Of a DNA stretch of 64,000 nucleotides, positions 28,190 to 36,895 are shown piece by piece. The notes under the pieces are model-generated. The model saw nothing but the letters and a program-made list of their open reading frames with translations, ran no database searches and was not told where the DNA came from. This stretch comes from Vibrio kanaloae. Lineage in GTDB: Bacteria > Pseudomonadota > Gammaproteobacteria > Enterobacterales > Vibrionaceae. The stretch covers positions 930,001 to 994,000 of the forward strand of contig NZ_AP025498.1 of NCBI RefSeq assembly GCF_024347535.1, given 5' to 3'. Position numbers and translations under genes: made by a program. Within the stretch, counting starts at the first letter, position 1. The number at the start of each line of letters is the position of its first letter.

Positions 28190-28435
28190 AGAGGTAAGGT
28201 TCCTGAGTTGATAAGGTGAGTATGCACAAATTATACGCTTCCTCCGAATATCCTATAGCAACAAAGATGAAAAGTTGAATTTCATTTATGGTATACGTTC
28301 ATTTCATAAATGAAACATATGAGCAATAGTGGAATCACCGTCACAATTTTGCGTAATTATCTGGTGGTAGCTTGAATCTCCTCAAAAATGAACCATAGTT
28401 AAATCGTAAAGCAACATAACGAACCGCAAGGAGAA

Positions 28436-28492
28436 ATGAGGTTTTACACACAATTTGGACGGACTCAAAGACAATGTTTAGTTCCTCGTTAA
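28436..28492 (+). CDS. Possible 18-residue leader peptide
   Basis: ATG at 28436 follows AAGGAG directly, with five bases between. The product MRFYTQFGRTQRQCLVPR is basic, ends in Val-Pro-Arg before TAA and matches nothing I can name. Its last codons (CCTCGTTA, 28484-28491) are exactly complementary to TAACGAGG at 28543-28550, so translation to the stop would break that stem. A second hairpin AGGCGTAC / GTACGCCT (28554-28561, 28569-28576) follows at once. This resembles an attenuator or arrest-peptide leader, but no gene follows closely. Confidence 0.35.
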   Translation: MRFYTQFGRTQRQCLVPR

Positions 28493-28672
28493 ATGTTCAG
28501 GTCGATGTTTAAGACTTCCTGATTCGCGAACTCACGATTGAGTAACGAGGGTGAGGCGTACTGATAAAGTACGCCTTTAGTTCGTTTGGTGCCTCAACTT
28601 TCCCGCTTTATATCCCTACAAATTATCTTTTTGATTATATTAAAGACACCTCCCCATTAACTATTCTCAGTG

Positions 28673-28838
28673 TAATACCAATCGTAGTAAATAATTGGTC
28701 ATCCTAGCTTGTTAAAACGCTCGATAACTGCGTTATAATTTTTTATTGTAGAATAACTACTTATCAAAAAATTACGCCTTGTTCTCAAGCCTTTTTCCTG
28801 CGCTATTTCTGATCACTTACTTACTGTGATTGGTATAA
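28673..28838. mobile_element. MITE-like element with inverted terminal repeats
   Basis: 166 bp with ends AATACCAATCGTAGTAAATAA and, inverted at the right end, TATACCAATCACAGTAAGTAA (about 17 of the 21 positions agree). The interior is itself palindromic: GCGTTATAATTTTTTATTGTAG pairs largely with CTACTTATCAAAAAATTACGC. It encodes nothing. Non-coding repeats with ATACCAATC ends are common in Vibrio and Shewanella genomes. Only one copy is in this window. Confidence 0.75.
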
Positions 28839-28901
28839 ACAATCGATTGGGGTCAACTTTTTAGTGATTGAGTATATACTCCCTTAAAAAGGAGAACTGA
28901 T

Positions 28902-29885
28902 ATGACCAAAAAAGTTCCTACAAACATCATTACGGGTTTCTTGGGTGTTGGTAAAACGACAGCCATCTTGAACCTGCTAAAAAATAAACCTGAGAATGAA
29001 AACTGGGCTGTTCTGGTTAATGAGTTCGGCGAAATCGGTATTGACGGCGCATTGATGACAGATCAAGGTGCTTTGATTAAAGAAGTGCCGGGTGGCTGCA
29101 TGTGTTGTACTGCGGGCGTACCTATGTCGGTTGGCATTAATGCATTGTTACGTCAAAAACCAGACCGTTTGCTGATTGAACCAACTGGGCTTGGTCATCC
29201 AAAGCAAGTGATAGCGACGCTGACTTCAGAGCAGTACATGCCATACGTTGATCTTAAAGCTACGCTAGGTTTGGTTGATCCGCGTAACTTATCCAACGAA
29301 AAATACACCTCTAATCAGAACTTTAATGACCAGCTAGACAGTGCCGATGTAATTCTTGGTACTAAAGTCGATCTTGTTCATTCTGAAGACATCGATGTAT
29401 TTAACGATTGGGTAACGGATCAAACGCCAGCCAAAGTATTTCATAAGCTGATTCACGATGGTGAAGTGCCATTGGAAGTGTTGGACATTGAAAGAGTGTA
29501 TGGCAGTGCTTCATCCCATATTGAAGCGCATCATCACGATCACGCTGAACAAGAGCCTCAATTCCAACTTCCTCCCGGTGAAGCGTTCATCCGTAAAGAG
29601 AATAAAGGTCAAGGCTACTTTAGTTGCGGTTGGCTGTTTGGTGCCGAGTATAAGTTTGATTTCGATGCGCTCTTCTCAATGTTGTCGGATCTAACGGCTG
29701 AGCGTGTAAAAGCCGTGGTGAATACTGACCAAGGTTGCTACGCATTCAATGTGGCGAATCAAGTTGTGTCAGTCAATGAAATCACGCTCGATGGTTTTGA
29801 ATCTCGACTGGAAGTGATTGACTCGCAGCTTATGCCTTGGGGCGATCTGGAACAGATTTTACTCAAGCTGTGTGGCATCAAATAG
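28902..29885 (+). CDS. yeiR: G3E-family GTPase, YeiR-like zinc-binding protein
   Basis: 327 residues. P-loop GFLGVGKTT near residue 12-20, the metal-binding GGCMCC motif (C-x-C-C) of COG0523 proteins, a guanine-specificity TKVD box (GTKVDLV) and a C-terminal CobW_C domain with a His-rich stretch EAHHHDHAE between them. The sequence VNEFGEIGIDGAL, EPTGLGHPKQV and DQLDSADVI closely follows E. coli YeiR, a zinc-activated GTPase of unknown client. It is likely a zinc metallochaperone in the cytoplasm. A MITE ends 63 bases before the start, so the native promoter may have been modified by it. Confidence 0.88.
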   Translation: MTKKVPTNIITGFLGVGKTTAILNLLKNKPENENWAVLVNEFGEIGIDGALMTDQGALIKEVPGGCMCCTAGVPMSVGINALLRQKPDRLLIEPTGLGHPKQVIATLTSEQYMPYVDLKATLGLVDPRNLSNEKYTSNQNFNDQLDSADVILGTKVDLVHSEDIDVFNDWVTDQTPAKVFHKLIHDGEVPLEVLDIERVYGSASSHIEAHHHDHAEQEPQFQLPPGEAFIRKENKGQGYFSCGWLFGAEYKFDFDALFSMLSDLTAERVKAVVNTDQGCYAFNVANQVVSVNEITLDGFESRLEVIDSQLMPWGDLEQILLKLCGIK

Positions 29886-30066
29886 AACAATTATCCTGTT
29901 TGAAACGATGATTCTGGTGTTTGCTTCGCGGATGGTGAGGTGAACACCGGATTAAATGAGAAAGTTTGCGTTATGTCACGATAAATGTGAGATAAATCAC
30001 TCTAATTACTTTATAGTGCTCGGCTGAAATAAGAATGTAGGCTGTCTGCTTAAGGAACCCGTAACA

Positions 30067-31353
30067 ATGTCATTTTCTTCTCAAGGTTTTGCTCCTGAAT
30101 TAGTCAAAGCGTTGACTGAGTGTGGTTATGAAAAACTCACTCCAATTCAACAAAAAGCAATTCCAATGGCTCGTAAAGGCCATGATATTTTTGCTACTGC
30201 TCAAACTGGTACGGGTAAAACAGCGGCATTCTCATTGCCTGTTATTCAGCACCTACTGAACAGCGGTAAAAAAGCATCTCGAGGAACGGCTCGCGGCCTT
30301 ATTCTAGCTCCAACTCGTGAGCTTGCTGCGCAGATCGCTCAAAACATCAAAGACTACGTTAAATACACTGAACTAAGTGTTTCAGCGGTTTACGGTGGTA
30401 ACAAGATGTCTTCACAAGTTCGCCAGCTAGAACTGGGTGTGGATATTTTGGTTGCAACACCTGGCCGTTTAGAAGAGCACTTAGAAGCGGGTAACGTGTC
30501 TATTGCTAACCTAGAATTCCTAGTATTTGATGAAGCTGACCGTATCCTTGATATGGGCTTCATCAATGCCGTTCGTAAAATTATGTTGGATGTAGAAACA
30601 TCGCCGCAAATCATGATGTTCTCTGCAACGACTTCTACTCAGTTGAACCAACTGTCGGTTGATATTCTACGCAAACCTAAACGTATTAGTGTTGAGCGCG
30701 AAAACTCAACAGCTGCGACTGTCGGTCACGTAGTGTACCCAGTTGACCAAGAGCGTAAAACAGAGCTACTTTCTGAGCTGATTGGCCGCAAAAACTGGCG
30801 CCAAGTGCTTGTGTTCGTGAACTACAAAGAAACTGCGAACGATGTAGTTAAAGAGCTTAAGCTTGACGGTATTAAAGCGGTACTGTGTCACGGTGATAAA
30901 GCGCAAAGCGCTCGTCGTCGTGCGTTGGATGACTTTAAAGAAGGCAGAGCACGTGTGATGGTGGCAACTGACGTTGCGGCTCGTGGTCTGGATATTGAAG
31001 ACTTACCACACGTGATTAACTACGACATGCCTTTTCTAGCGGAAGATTACGTTCACCGTATTGGCCGTACAGGTCGTGCTGGTAAGCAAGGTCACGCTGT
31101 GTCTTTCGTTAACCGCGAAGAAGAGCTGACGGTTGTTCAAGTTGAGACACTGATTCAACAGCGTATTCGCCGTGTTGAGCAGCCGGGTTACGAACCGAAG
31201 AAGCGTGATGCTTACATTGAAAAGCTGAACACTAAGTCGGCTTACAAAAACCGCCAAGGTCGTAAGAACAACGCGAACGAAGAACCGCAAGATCAAGCAA
31301 GCGCTGAACGTCGTTTGACTATGATGAAGCGAATTAAAAATCGTCGTAAGTAA
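30067..31353 (+). CDS. rhlE: DEAD-box RNA helicase, RhlE-like
   Basis: 428 residues. The helicase motifs are in order: Q motif (GFAPELV...CGYEKLTPIQQKAIP), I (AQTGTGKT), Ia (PTRELA), II (VFDEAD), III (SAT), V (ATDVAARGLDI) and VI (HRIGRTGRAGK). The C-terminal ~50 residues are basic and low-complexity (KNRQGRKNNANEEP..RRK), as in RhlE-type cold/ribosome-assembly helicases. It unwinds short RNA duplexes with ATP. RhlE versus another DEAD-box paralogue is not fully decidable, since vibrios carry several. A long 5' UTR precedes it, with AAGGAACC at the ribosome site. Confidence 0.9.
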   Translation: MSFSSQGFAPELVKALTECGYEKLTPIQQKAIPMARKGHDIFATAQTGTGKTAAFSLPVIQHLLNSGKKASRGTARGLILAPTRELAAQIAQNIKDYVKYTELSVSAVYGGNKMSSQVRQLELGVDILVATPGRLEEHLEAGNVSIANLEFLVFDEADRILDMGFINAVRKIMLDVETSPQIMMFSATTSTQLNQLSVDILRKPKRISVERENSTAATVGHVVYPVDQERKTELLSELIGRKNWRQVLVFVNYKETANDVVKELKLDGIKAVLCHGDKAQSARRRALDDFKEGRARVMVATDVAARGLDIEDLPHVINYDMPFLAEDYVHRIGRTGRAGKQGHAVSFVNREEELTVVQVETLIQQRIRRVEQPGYEPKKRDAYIEKLNTKSAYKNRQGRKNNANEEPQDQASAERRLTMMKRIKNRRK

Positions 31354-31370
31354 TTACGGTCGGTGAATTG

Positions 31371-31400
31371 AAAAGAGTCACTGTTATGTGGCTCTTTTTG
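31371..31400 (+). terminator. Rho-independent terminator after the helicase
   Basis: Stem AAAAGAGTCAC / GTGGCTCTTTT, with one G-U pair, followed by T. Confidence 0.8.
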
Positions 31401-31518
31401 TTTGTATTGTTCGCAATATTGTTTATTGTCATTACTGCTTCGTTTCAACATCGCTTCGCTTTAAGCCCGCTTAAGAAACAACAACCATAAAATAAAAATA
31501 AGTCGATAAGGTAATAAT

Positions 31519-32139
31519 ATGGATAGCGCACTACTTTGGGCTTTTATTCCCACGTTTTTCTTTGTGTCAATCACGCCCGGTATGTGTATGACTCTGGCGT
31601 TGACACTAGGAATGAGTGTTGGATACAAGCGCACATTATGGATGATGATCGGCGAACTGGCTGGTGTAGCTGTTGTGTCAGTTGCTGCTGTATTGGGCAT
31701 TGCGTCAATCATGCTCAATTACCCGTGGCTGTTTACTGGGTTTAAATTTATCGGCGCAGGTTACTTGTTCTACTTGGGTGTACAAATGTGGCTTTCAAGA
31801 GGTAAGTTGGCGATCAGTACTGATAATCTAGAGACTCAAGTAAACAATGATTGGGACTTGGTAGTTCAAGGCTTTGTTACTGCGATTGCTAACCCGAAAG
31901 GTTGGGCGTTTATGATTTCGTTATTGCCTCCTTTCATTAACAGCAAAATCGATTTAGCGCCGCAGTTGTTCATTTTAGTTTCTATTATTCTGGTGTCTGA
32001 ATTCGTTTGCATGACCTTGTACGCGACAGGCGGGAAGAGCCTTAAGCATATGCTAGGCAAGGCAGACAACGTAAAGTTGATGAACCGCATTGCTGGTACG
32101 CTGATGATGGGCGTTGGTGTGTGGTTGTTCGTTAGTTAG
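31519..32139 (+). CDS. LysE/RhtB-family amino-acid exporter
   Basis: 206 residues, the typical size, with six hydrophobic segments. N-terminal FIPTFFFVSITPGMCMTLALTLGMSVGYKRTLWMMIGELAG carries the family's PGP-like pattern (TPGM). NPKGWAFMISLLPPFI is the second signature, with NPKGW and PPF conserved in RhtB/LeuE proteins. These export amino acids or homoserine lactone from the cytoplasm. The substrate is unknown. AAGGTAAT precedes the start. Monocistronic, bounded by terminators on both sides. Confidence 0.9.
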   Translation: MDSALLWAFIPTFFFVSITPGMCMTLALTLGMSVGYKRTLWMMIGELAGVAVVSVAAVLGIASIMLNYPWLFTGFKFIGAGYLFYLGVQMWLSRGKLAISTDNLETQVNNDWDLVVQGFVTAIANPKGWAFMISLLPPFINSKIDLAPQLFILVSIILVSEFVCMTLYATGGKSLKHMLGKADNVKLMNRIAGTLMMGVGVWLFVS

Positions 32140-32232
32140 CTTTAGTTAGCGATAACGAACAAAGGCCATTCGCCATTCTTCCTTATGACGATAGCTTGTG
32201 AGTTAACAGAACAAGCTAATCAATAGAATATC

Positions 32233-32269
32233 AAAAGAGCGATAGGGCTTTGGCCTTATCGCTCTTTTT
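32233..32269. terminator. Bidirectional terminator
   Basis: AAAAGAGCGATAGGGC / GCCTTATCGCTCTTTTT with loop TTTG, between the convergent LysE and PhoX genes. Confidence 0.92.
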
Positions 32270-32333
32270 GTTATTACTTGCCTATAACTTGACTCTTTAG
32301 CTTATATTGTTAGACAAGAGTTTTTAACTGATC

Positions 32334-34370
32334 TTAAACCGCTATTTCACCGCCATCTTCACGACGAATCACAACCGTTGCTGCACGAGGACGCACCGAC
32401 ATACCTGACGGAGTCTCCTCTGCTGCATTATTGCTGTATGGCCAGTTTCCCGGATGCTGAATATTTACAAACAATGACTTATAGTCTGGACTGATGGTAA
32501 AACCTGTTACTTCACAACCGTTTGGACCAACAAAAAAGCGTTTTAACTCTGCTTGGTTGTCCTTTGTAATTACTGCTTGATTTCCATTTTCATCCGTCAA
32601 TTTAGAGGGTACGACTGCCAGCATCTGATCATTGGTGTAGCCTGTCACTTCGTCAGCACCGTTATCGGTTTGAATCCACAAAATGCCACGAGCGTCAAAC
32701 GCTAGGCCGTCTGGGCTAGCAAATTGGTTCAGGTCCGTTAATCCAGAACGGTTAATGTCTGTATCGCTATTGGCTGGTGAACCAAATAAGAAAATATCCC
32801 AAGTGAAGTCCGTTGCTGCTTCACCTTCATCCCAACGAATCACATGACCAAATTTGTTGTTTAAACGTGGGTTTGCTGCGTTCGTATCATTGGTGCGTTT
32901 GGTGTTGTTGGTTAGTGTTAGATATACAGAGCCTGTGTATGGATCGACGGTACACCACTCTGGGCGATCCATTGGTGTTGCACCAACGAGGTCCGCAGCA
33001 CCCGCAGTGTTTATGATGATCTCAGCCAAAGAGTTGAAATGGTCTGCCAAAGTCCCGCCAGCTAACGTAATGCTATTTAGATTCAATGGTAACCAAGTAC
33101 CTGAGCTGTCTTCATTGAAACGTGCCACATAAAGCGTGCCTTCATCCATGTATTTATCACCGGTTGCTAAACGGTTTGATGGATTCGCATCTGCTGGATC
33201 CCAGCCTGCTGCCGATTCAAATTTGTATAGGTACTCAAAACGAGAATCGTGTCCTGAGTAAAAGATAACGGGTTGACCTTTTTCTAGTTTACCAAAAGTG
33301 CAACCTTCGTGACGGAAACGACCTAGTGCAGTACGCTTCTTCGCTCGAGAGTTCTGTGTATATGGGTCGATTTCAACAATGTAACCGTGGCCGTTCGCTT
33401 CGTTACGGTAATCGTCCATTGCGCTTGCGCCTGTCGGCTCTACATTAAAGCGGGTAAATTCATCTAAACGTTCTTCTGTGTTACCAGCGAGTGTGTCCCA
33501 CAAGTAACGTGTACTTTTGTCATCGACGCCAATACGATCTTGCTCTTCAGTACGAACACCTGCATTAACGAAGTAACCTGGCCAGTTTTCTTCACACGTT
33601 AAGTAAGTGCCCCATGGTGTGAAACCATTACCACAGTTGTTCAATGTACCGCGTGCTTGGCTGCCATCAGGGGAGAAGCGAGTCACGGTGTGAGCGGTAT
33701 GTGCGACAGGGCCAGACAAGTCCATAGTCGTCGCACCTGTGTAGCGACGGTTGAGTGGATCAGTATCAACCAGTTTCCACATGTTGTCTTCGAGTTGAAT
33801 TCGAACAACTGATACGCCATGTGCATTAATTTCTTTACGTACCTCATCTACAACAGTACGTACACCACTTTCTACGGTTGGGCCACTTGGGTGCAGCGCC
33901 ATCGAGTCTATGTATTCATGGTTGATACACAATAAGCCGTCTGTAGTTCTGTCATTTAAAGGAAAGAAGTGCATACCATCGTGGTGCATACCTAGAGCAT
34001 TTAACTGTTCTTCACTTGTGTTGCTGCCGTCATCTTTCCATGCACTACCTTGTGCATTTAGAGGTGTCCCCCATGGTACTAATACTTGCGCTATGTAACC
34101 TTGTGGAACCGAGACTGCATCGGTTAGTGATCCTGGAATGGAATCGAAGTTCAACATTGCACTTGATACACCTGAACCATTACCTGCTGGAATGCTTGAG
34201 CTAGAAGAGTTACACCCGGAAAGTCCAAACGCACCAAATGCGGTCATTGCACTGATACCTAAGCCGCCTTTCAATATGTTCCTTCTCGATAGATTGGCGT
34301 CTAAAACTTCTTCGAAAGGTTTATTTGTGCTCTTGTTGAAACGAGTGCTATCAAATGTTTCCTTGCTCAT
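32334..34370 (-). CDS. phoX: PhoX-family alkaline phosphatase (DUF839)
   Basis: 678 residues. The N-terminus SRRNILKGGLGISAMTAFGAF is a Tat signal (twin Arg), and GLSGC directly after it is a lipobox, so it may be a Tat-exported lipoprotein. The PhoX beta-propeller signatures include GLLCINHEYID, YLTCEENWPGYF, EGCTFG, PEWCTVDP and DGLAFDARGILWIQTD. PhoX enzymes use calcium and iron to release phosphate from esters. A candidate Pho box lies upstream. The Cys in the lipobox is followed by a Ser-rich linker (NSSSSS). Confidence 0.93.
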   Translation of the reverse strand: MSKETFDSTRFNKSTNKPFEEVLDANLSRRNILKGGLGISAMTAFGAFGLSGCNSSSSSIPAGNGSGVSSAMLNFDSIPGSLTDAVSVPQGYIAQVLVPWGTPLNAQGSAWKDDGSNTSEEQLNALGMHHDGMHFFPLNDRTTDGLLCINHEYIDSMALHPSGPTVESGVRTVVDEVRKEINAHGVSVVRIQLEDNMWKLVDTDPLNRRYTGATTMDLSGPVAHTAHTVTRFSPDGSQARGTLNNCGNGFTPWGTYLTCEENWPGYFVNAGVRTEEQDRIGVDDKSTRYLWDTLAGNTEERLDEFTRFNVEPTGASAMDDYRNEANGHGYIVEIDPYTQNSRAKKRTALGRFRHEGCTFGKLEKGQPVIFYSGHDSRFEYLYKFESAAGWDPADANPSNRLATGDKYMDEGTLYVARFNEDSSGTWLPLNLNSITLAGGTLADHFNSLAEIIINTAGAADLVGATPMDRPEWCTVDPYTGSVYLTLTNNTKRTNDTNAANPRLNNKFGHVIRWDEGEAATDFTWDIFLFGSPANSDTDINRSGLTDLNQFASPDGLAFDARGILWIQTDNGADEVTGYTNDQMLAVVPSKLTDENGNQAVITKDNQAELKRFFVGPNGCEVTGFTISPDYKSLFVNIQHPGNWPYSNNAAEETPSGMSVRPRAATVVIRREDGGEIAV

Positions 34371-34468
34371 CTGTACTGATTCCTATTGATTGTATTTATT
34401 CGTTGTCCATGAATGATCTAGCTACTTACTAACGAGTAAATCGCTTTGATCAATGTGTGACTAATCGT

Positions 34469-34486
34469 GAAGCAGTTAGGTGACAG
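34469..34486 (-). promoter_or_regulatory. Candidate Pho box upstream of phoX
   Basis: Minus-strand CTGTCACCTAACTGCTTC matches the PhoB consensus in 12 of 18 positions, with its two CTG-starting blocks 11 bp apart, about 100 bp upstream of the phoX start. The second block is weak. Confidence 0.45.
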
Positions 34487-34621
34487 ATTTTTATAGTTTT
34501 GATTAAGGTTTTGTTTATGTAGAACAATTTTTACTCGGAAGGCCTTCGTGTAATACAAAACTCTTGGGGATTGATTAGGAACTGTGTATAAGTGCCTTAT
34601 TAAACGTAAAGAGAGACAGTT

Positions 34622-34963
34622 ATGAAATTAGATAAAATCGAAAATAAAAATCGTCGCCTACGCAAAAAGCTATATTTGGGTGAATTCGCTATTCTAGGTT
34701 TTGAAGTAAGCTGCACTACATCGATGACTGATTTTGACCAATATGATGTGTTCATTGATGAGTTTGTCGACTTTATCGACAGCCTTAACCTGTGCTTTGG
34801 AGGCGGTGGTTTAGAGTTATTTGAAGGTTTCTTGTGTTCGGTTGAACGCTACCGTTCAGTAACAGAAGTAGAGCAGTTACAAGTTGCACAATGGCTTGAA
34901 GCACGTGCAGAGGTAAACAAAGTTGAAGTCAGTGAACTTGTTGACGCAAACTACGCGTTCTAA
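34622..34963 (+). CDS. YggL-like (DUF469) 50S ribosome-binding protein
   Basis: 113 residues. NRRLRKKLYLGEFAILGFEVS matches the YggL N-terminus (RSRRLRKKMHIDEFQELGFSV), GGGGLELFEGFLCSVERYRSVTE matches its Gly-rich strand, and ARAEVNKVEVSELVDANYAF its tail. E. coli YggL binds the large ribosomal subunit, but its function is not fixed. The protein is somewhat divergent in the middle, so it may be a second paralogue next to the chromosome I copy (inference). GAGAGA precedes the start. Confidence 0.85.
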   Translation: MKLDKIENKNRRLRKKLYLGEFAILGFEVSCTTSMTDFDQYDVFIDEFVDFIDSLNLCFGGGGLELFEGFLCSVERYRSVTEVEQLQVAQWLEARAEVNKVEVSELVDANYAF

Positions 34964-35032
34964 ATTTAGGTTGTGCTGTTGGCTTACCTTGAAGGCTAAT
35001 CAGGCTTTGCTGAGCGAACAACAACACACCCA

Positions 35033-35068
35033 ATTAAAGGCCTAATCGTATACCGATTGGGCCTTTAA
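35033..35068. terminator. Terminator between convergent genes
   Basis: TTAAAGGCCTAATCG / CGATTGGGCCTTTAA with loop TATAC, one G-U pair, T-rich on both sides. Confidence 0.75.
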
Positions 35069-35220
35069 TATTGTCAAAGTTTATAGTTTCAAAGTATGTC
35101 ATATTAAGGTTTTTAATAAGCTTGGTTGGACAACGGCAGAGAACGTATTTTAACAAAGCTTCTACTTATATTAGGCTTCGTATCTATGTGAACTTATGCG
35201 CTTTCTTTCGTTTTGTTAGC

Positions 35221-35676
35221 TTATTTAGTTTCGTCGCCTTCATTCACTTTCGCGTAAAAGTGAAGTAGTTCAGTCAATTCTTTAACCCAACCAAATGCAT
35301 CCTTCGGAGCATTAACTAAGATCTTCTCTACTTTCTCACAGTGCACTTCAATCGCAATTGCTTCTTCAAGATTGAACGAAATCGAATAGAAATGCCAAAG
35401 CAGCAAACGAGTCATACGCTCAATGTTTTGTTGCGAGTTGTCAGATTCAGAGAATGCTAGGTTCACTTCACCAAGGGCAATCGCGGTCATTCGTAGCATT
35501 GCGTCAAACTTCGCTGATTGCATACGTTCTTCGCTGGCCACTTCTTCTTGCTCAAAAGTGAACAATTCCGTCATTGCATCTTCAGGAACCAGGCGATGAA
35601 TCATTCTTAAACTAAATTCTTCTAGTTCATGGCGAGGCATGGTGATTAAGCAATTTAAGGTGTAGTCGCGTTGCAT
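35221..35676 (-). CDS. Conserved-looking hypothetical protein
   Basis: 151 residues from the ATG at 35676; the longer frame starts with TTG at 35697 and is less likely. Acidic and predicted all-helical, with no signal or membrane segment: RHELEEFSLRMIHRLVP, FEQEEVASEERMQSAKFDAMLRMTAIAL and WHFYSISFNLEEAIAIEVHCEKVEKILV. I do not recognise the family. Cytoplasmic location is inferred. Confidence 0.6.
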   Translation of the reverse strand: MQRDYTLNCLITMPRHELEEFSLRMIHRLVPEDAMTELFTFEQEEVASEERMQSAKFDAMLRMTAIALGEVNLAFSESDNSQQNIERMTRLLLWHFYSISFNLEEAIAIEVHCEKVEKILVNAPKDAFGWVKELTELLHFYAKVNEGDETK

Positions 35677-35748
35677 GGTGTTCTCTTGGATGGGCAAAAA
35701 GGCCTGACAGTTTAATGGAGAAGCGAGTTCAGAAAAAGCAGATTTTAG

Positions 35749-35772
35749 ATAAGCCTACGTTGGTAGGCTTAT
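35749..35772 (-). terminator. Possible weak terminator after the DMT exporter
   Basis: ATAAGCCTAC / GTAGGCTTAT perfect stem with GTTG loop. On the minus strand CTAAAATCTGCTTTTT follows, a poor T tract, so termination strength is uncertain. Confidence 0.45.
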
Positions 35773-35816
35773 ACGGGTCAAAACTTCAAATTAATCTATA
35801 TAGATAATTAAACGAA

Positions 35817-36833
35817 TCAAGTTTTGCTATGGCTTGGCGGTTGGTATTGCATCGATTGGTCGCTTCTCATGAAAATGTTGCTTGCTACTAAGCTGCCGAT
35901 ACAAATAGAACCTAGAGCGAACCAAGTCATAAGATCAGGGGTTTCGTTAAATAGAGGGATAGCTAATAACGTTGCAACGGCTGGTGTCGCGCTCCCGAAC
36001 GCCGCAGAACGCTCTGCCCCGAGAGTGTTAACCGCATAAAGGTAAGTGAATGCGGCAATTAGGCCTGCTCCAACCCCTTGTACTGCGGAATGTACGGCAA
36101 GCTCTGAGAAAGGCCATTGAGTGATGGGTGCATCTACTAAATAGCTAGGGACAGTTCTTGTTAGGATCAAAAACAACAATAGCAAAGTTGAACTGATAGC
36201 GATTAACCCCGCGCTCACCAACGCATTAAGATTGGCGACACGCGCTGAGATGGTAAAGGTCGCCCACATTAAGCTTCCGCAGAGAAGTAACAAGTGGCCT
36301 TTTGTATATTCAAAGTTGAAGCTGCTTAAACTACTGCCTAAGAACAATATAATACCGAGTAACACCAAGGTTAAACCTGCACTGCGATGGCGGCTAAGTG
36401 GCTGTTTGAAAAAGAGTATTGCAATCCCGGTAACAAACAGAGGCAGTGTTCCGGGTATCAAAGCACTGCCGTGTGAAACAGGAACAAACTGCATTGCTGT
36501 ACCTGCGACGAGCAGATAAGGCAGGCCACTGCCGACAAACATACCAACCAAGTAACGATTAGGCACTGCTGTTATGGCATTACGAGCTTTCCACACCAAG
36601 GGTAATAGTACCAAGGCGGGAATAAGGAAGCGTGTGAGTGCGATGTCTGCAGGCGTTAAATTTGAATTCGCGCCGCCTTTAAGAGAAAGAAAAAAGCTCG
36701 CCCAGATGAGCAAAGTGACAGTAATAGATAGATAGCCAAGCGTCATAATAAATAAGGAAATTGAATGATGACTAATTATGGGGGAGAGTACGTGCCATAA
36801 GTTGGCAAATTTAGTTCTAATTTTACTTATCAT
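35817..36833 (-). CDS. EamA/DMT-family transporter
   Basis: 338 residues with ten predicted helices as two EamA repeats (first ~30-165, second ~190-315). Markers: LIWASFFLSLKGGANSNLTPADIALTRFLIPALVLLP, VSHGSALIPGTLPLFVTGIAILFFKQPLS, and GSATPAVATLLAIPLFNE. These export metabolites or amino acids. The gene is divergent from an Lrp-family regulator with only 62 bases between them, a common pairing for amino-acid exporters. The start is uncertain: the ATG at 36833 and an internal one at 36746 both lack a clear ribosome site. Confidence 0.85.
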   Translation of the reverse strand: MISKIRTKFANLWHVLSPIISHHSISLFIMTLGYLSITVTLLIWASFFLSLKGGANSNLTPADIALTRFLIPALVLLPLVWKARNAITAVPNRYLVGMFVGSGLPYLLVAGTAMQFVPVSHGSALIPGTLPLFVTGIAILFFKQPLSRHRSAGLTLVLLGIILFLGSSLSSFNFEYTKGHLLLLCGSLMWATFTISARVANLNALVSAGLIAISSTLLLLFLILTRTVPSYLVDAPITQWPFSELAVHSAVQGVGAGLIAAFTYLYAVNTLGAERSAAFGSATPAVATLLAIPLFNETPDLMTWFALGSICIGSLVASNIFMRSDQSMQYQPPSHSKT

Positions 36834-36895
36834 TAATTGTTTCTGCTAATATTCTTTAAATTATTAATGAATATAACTAATGGGCAGTATTCGCT

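Larger units (their letters stand above)
28190..28901. promoter_or_regulatory. Long intergenic region with leader-like ORF, hairpins and a MITE
   Basis: 700 bases between divergent clcA and the YeiR-like gene. It holds, in order, clcA upstream sequence, a possible 18-codon ORF with overlapping RNA stems (28436-28576) and a 166-bp inverted-repeat element (28673-28838). These are annotated separately. Confidence 0.6.
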
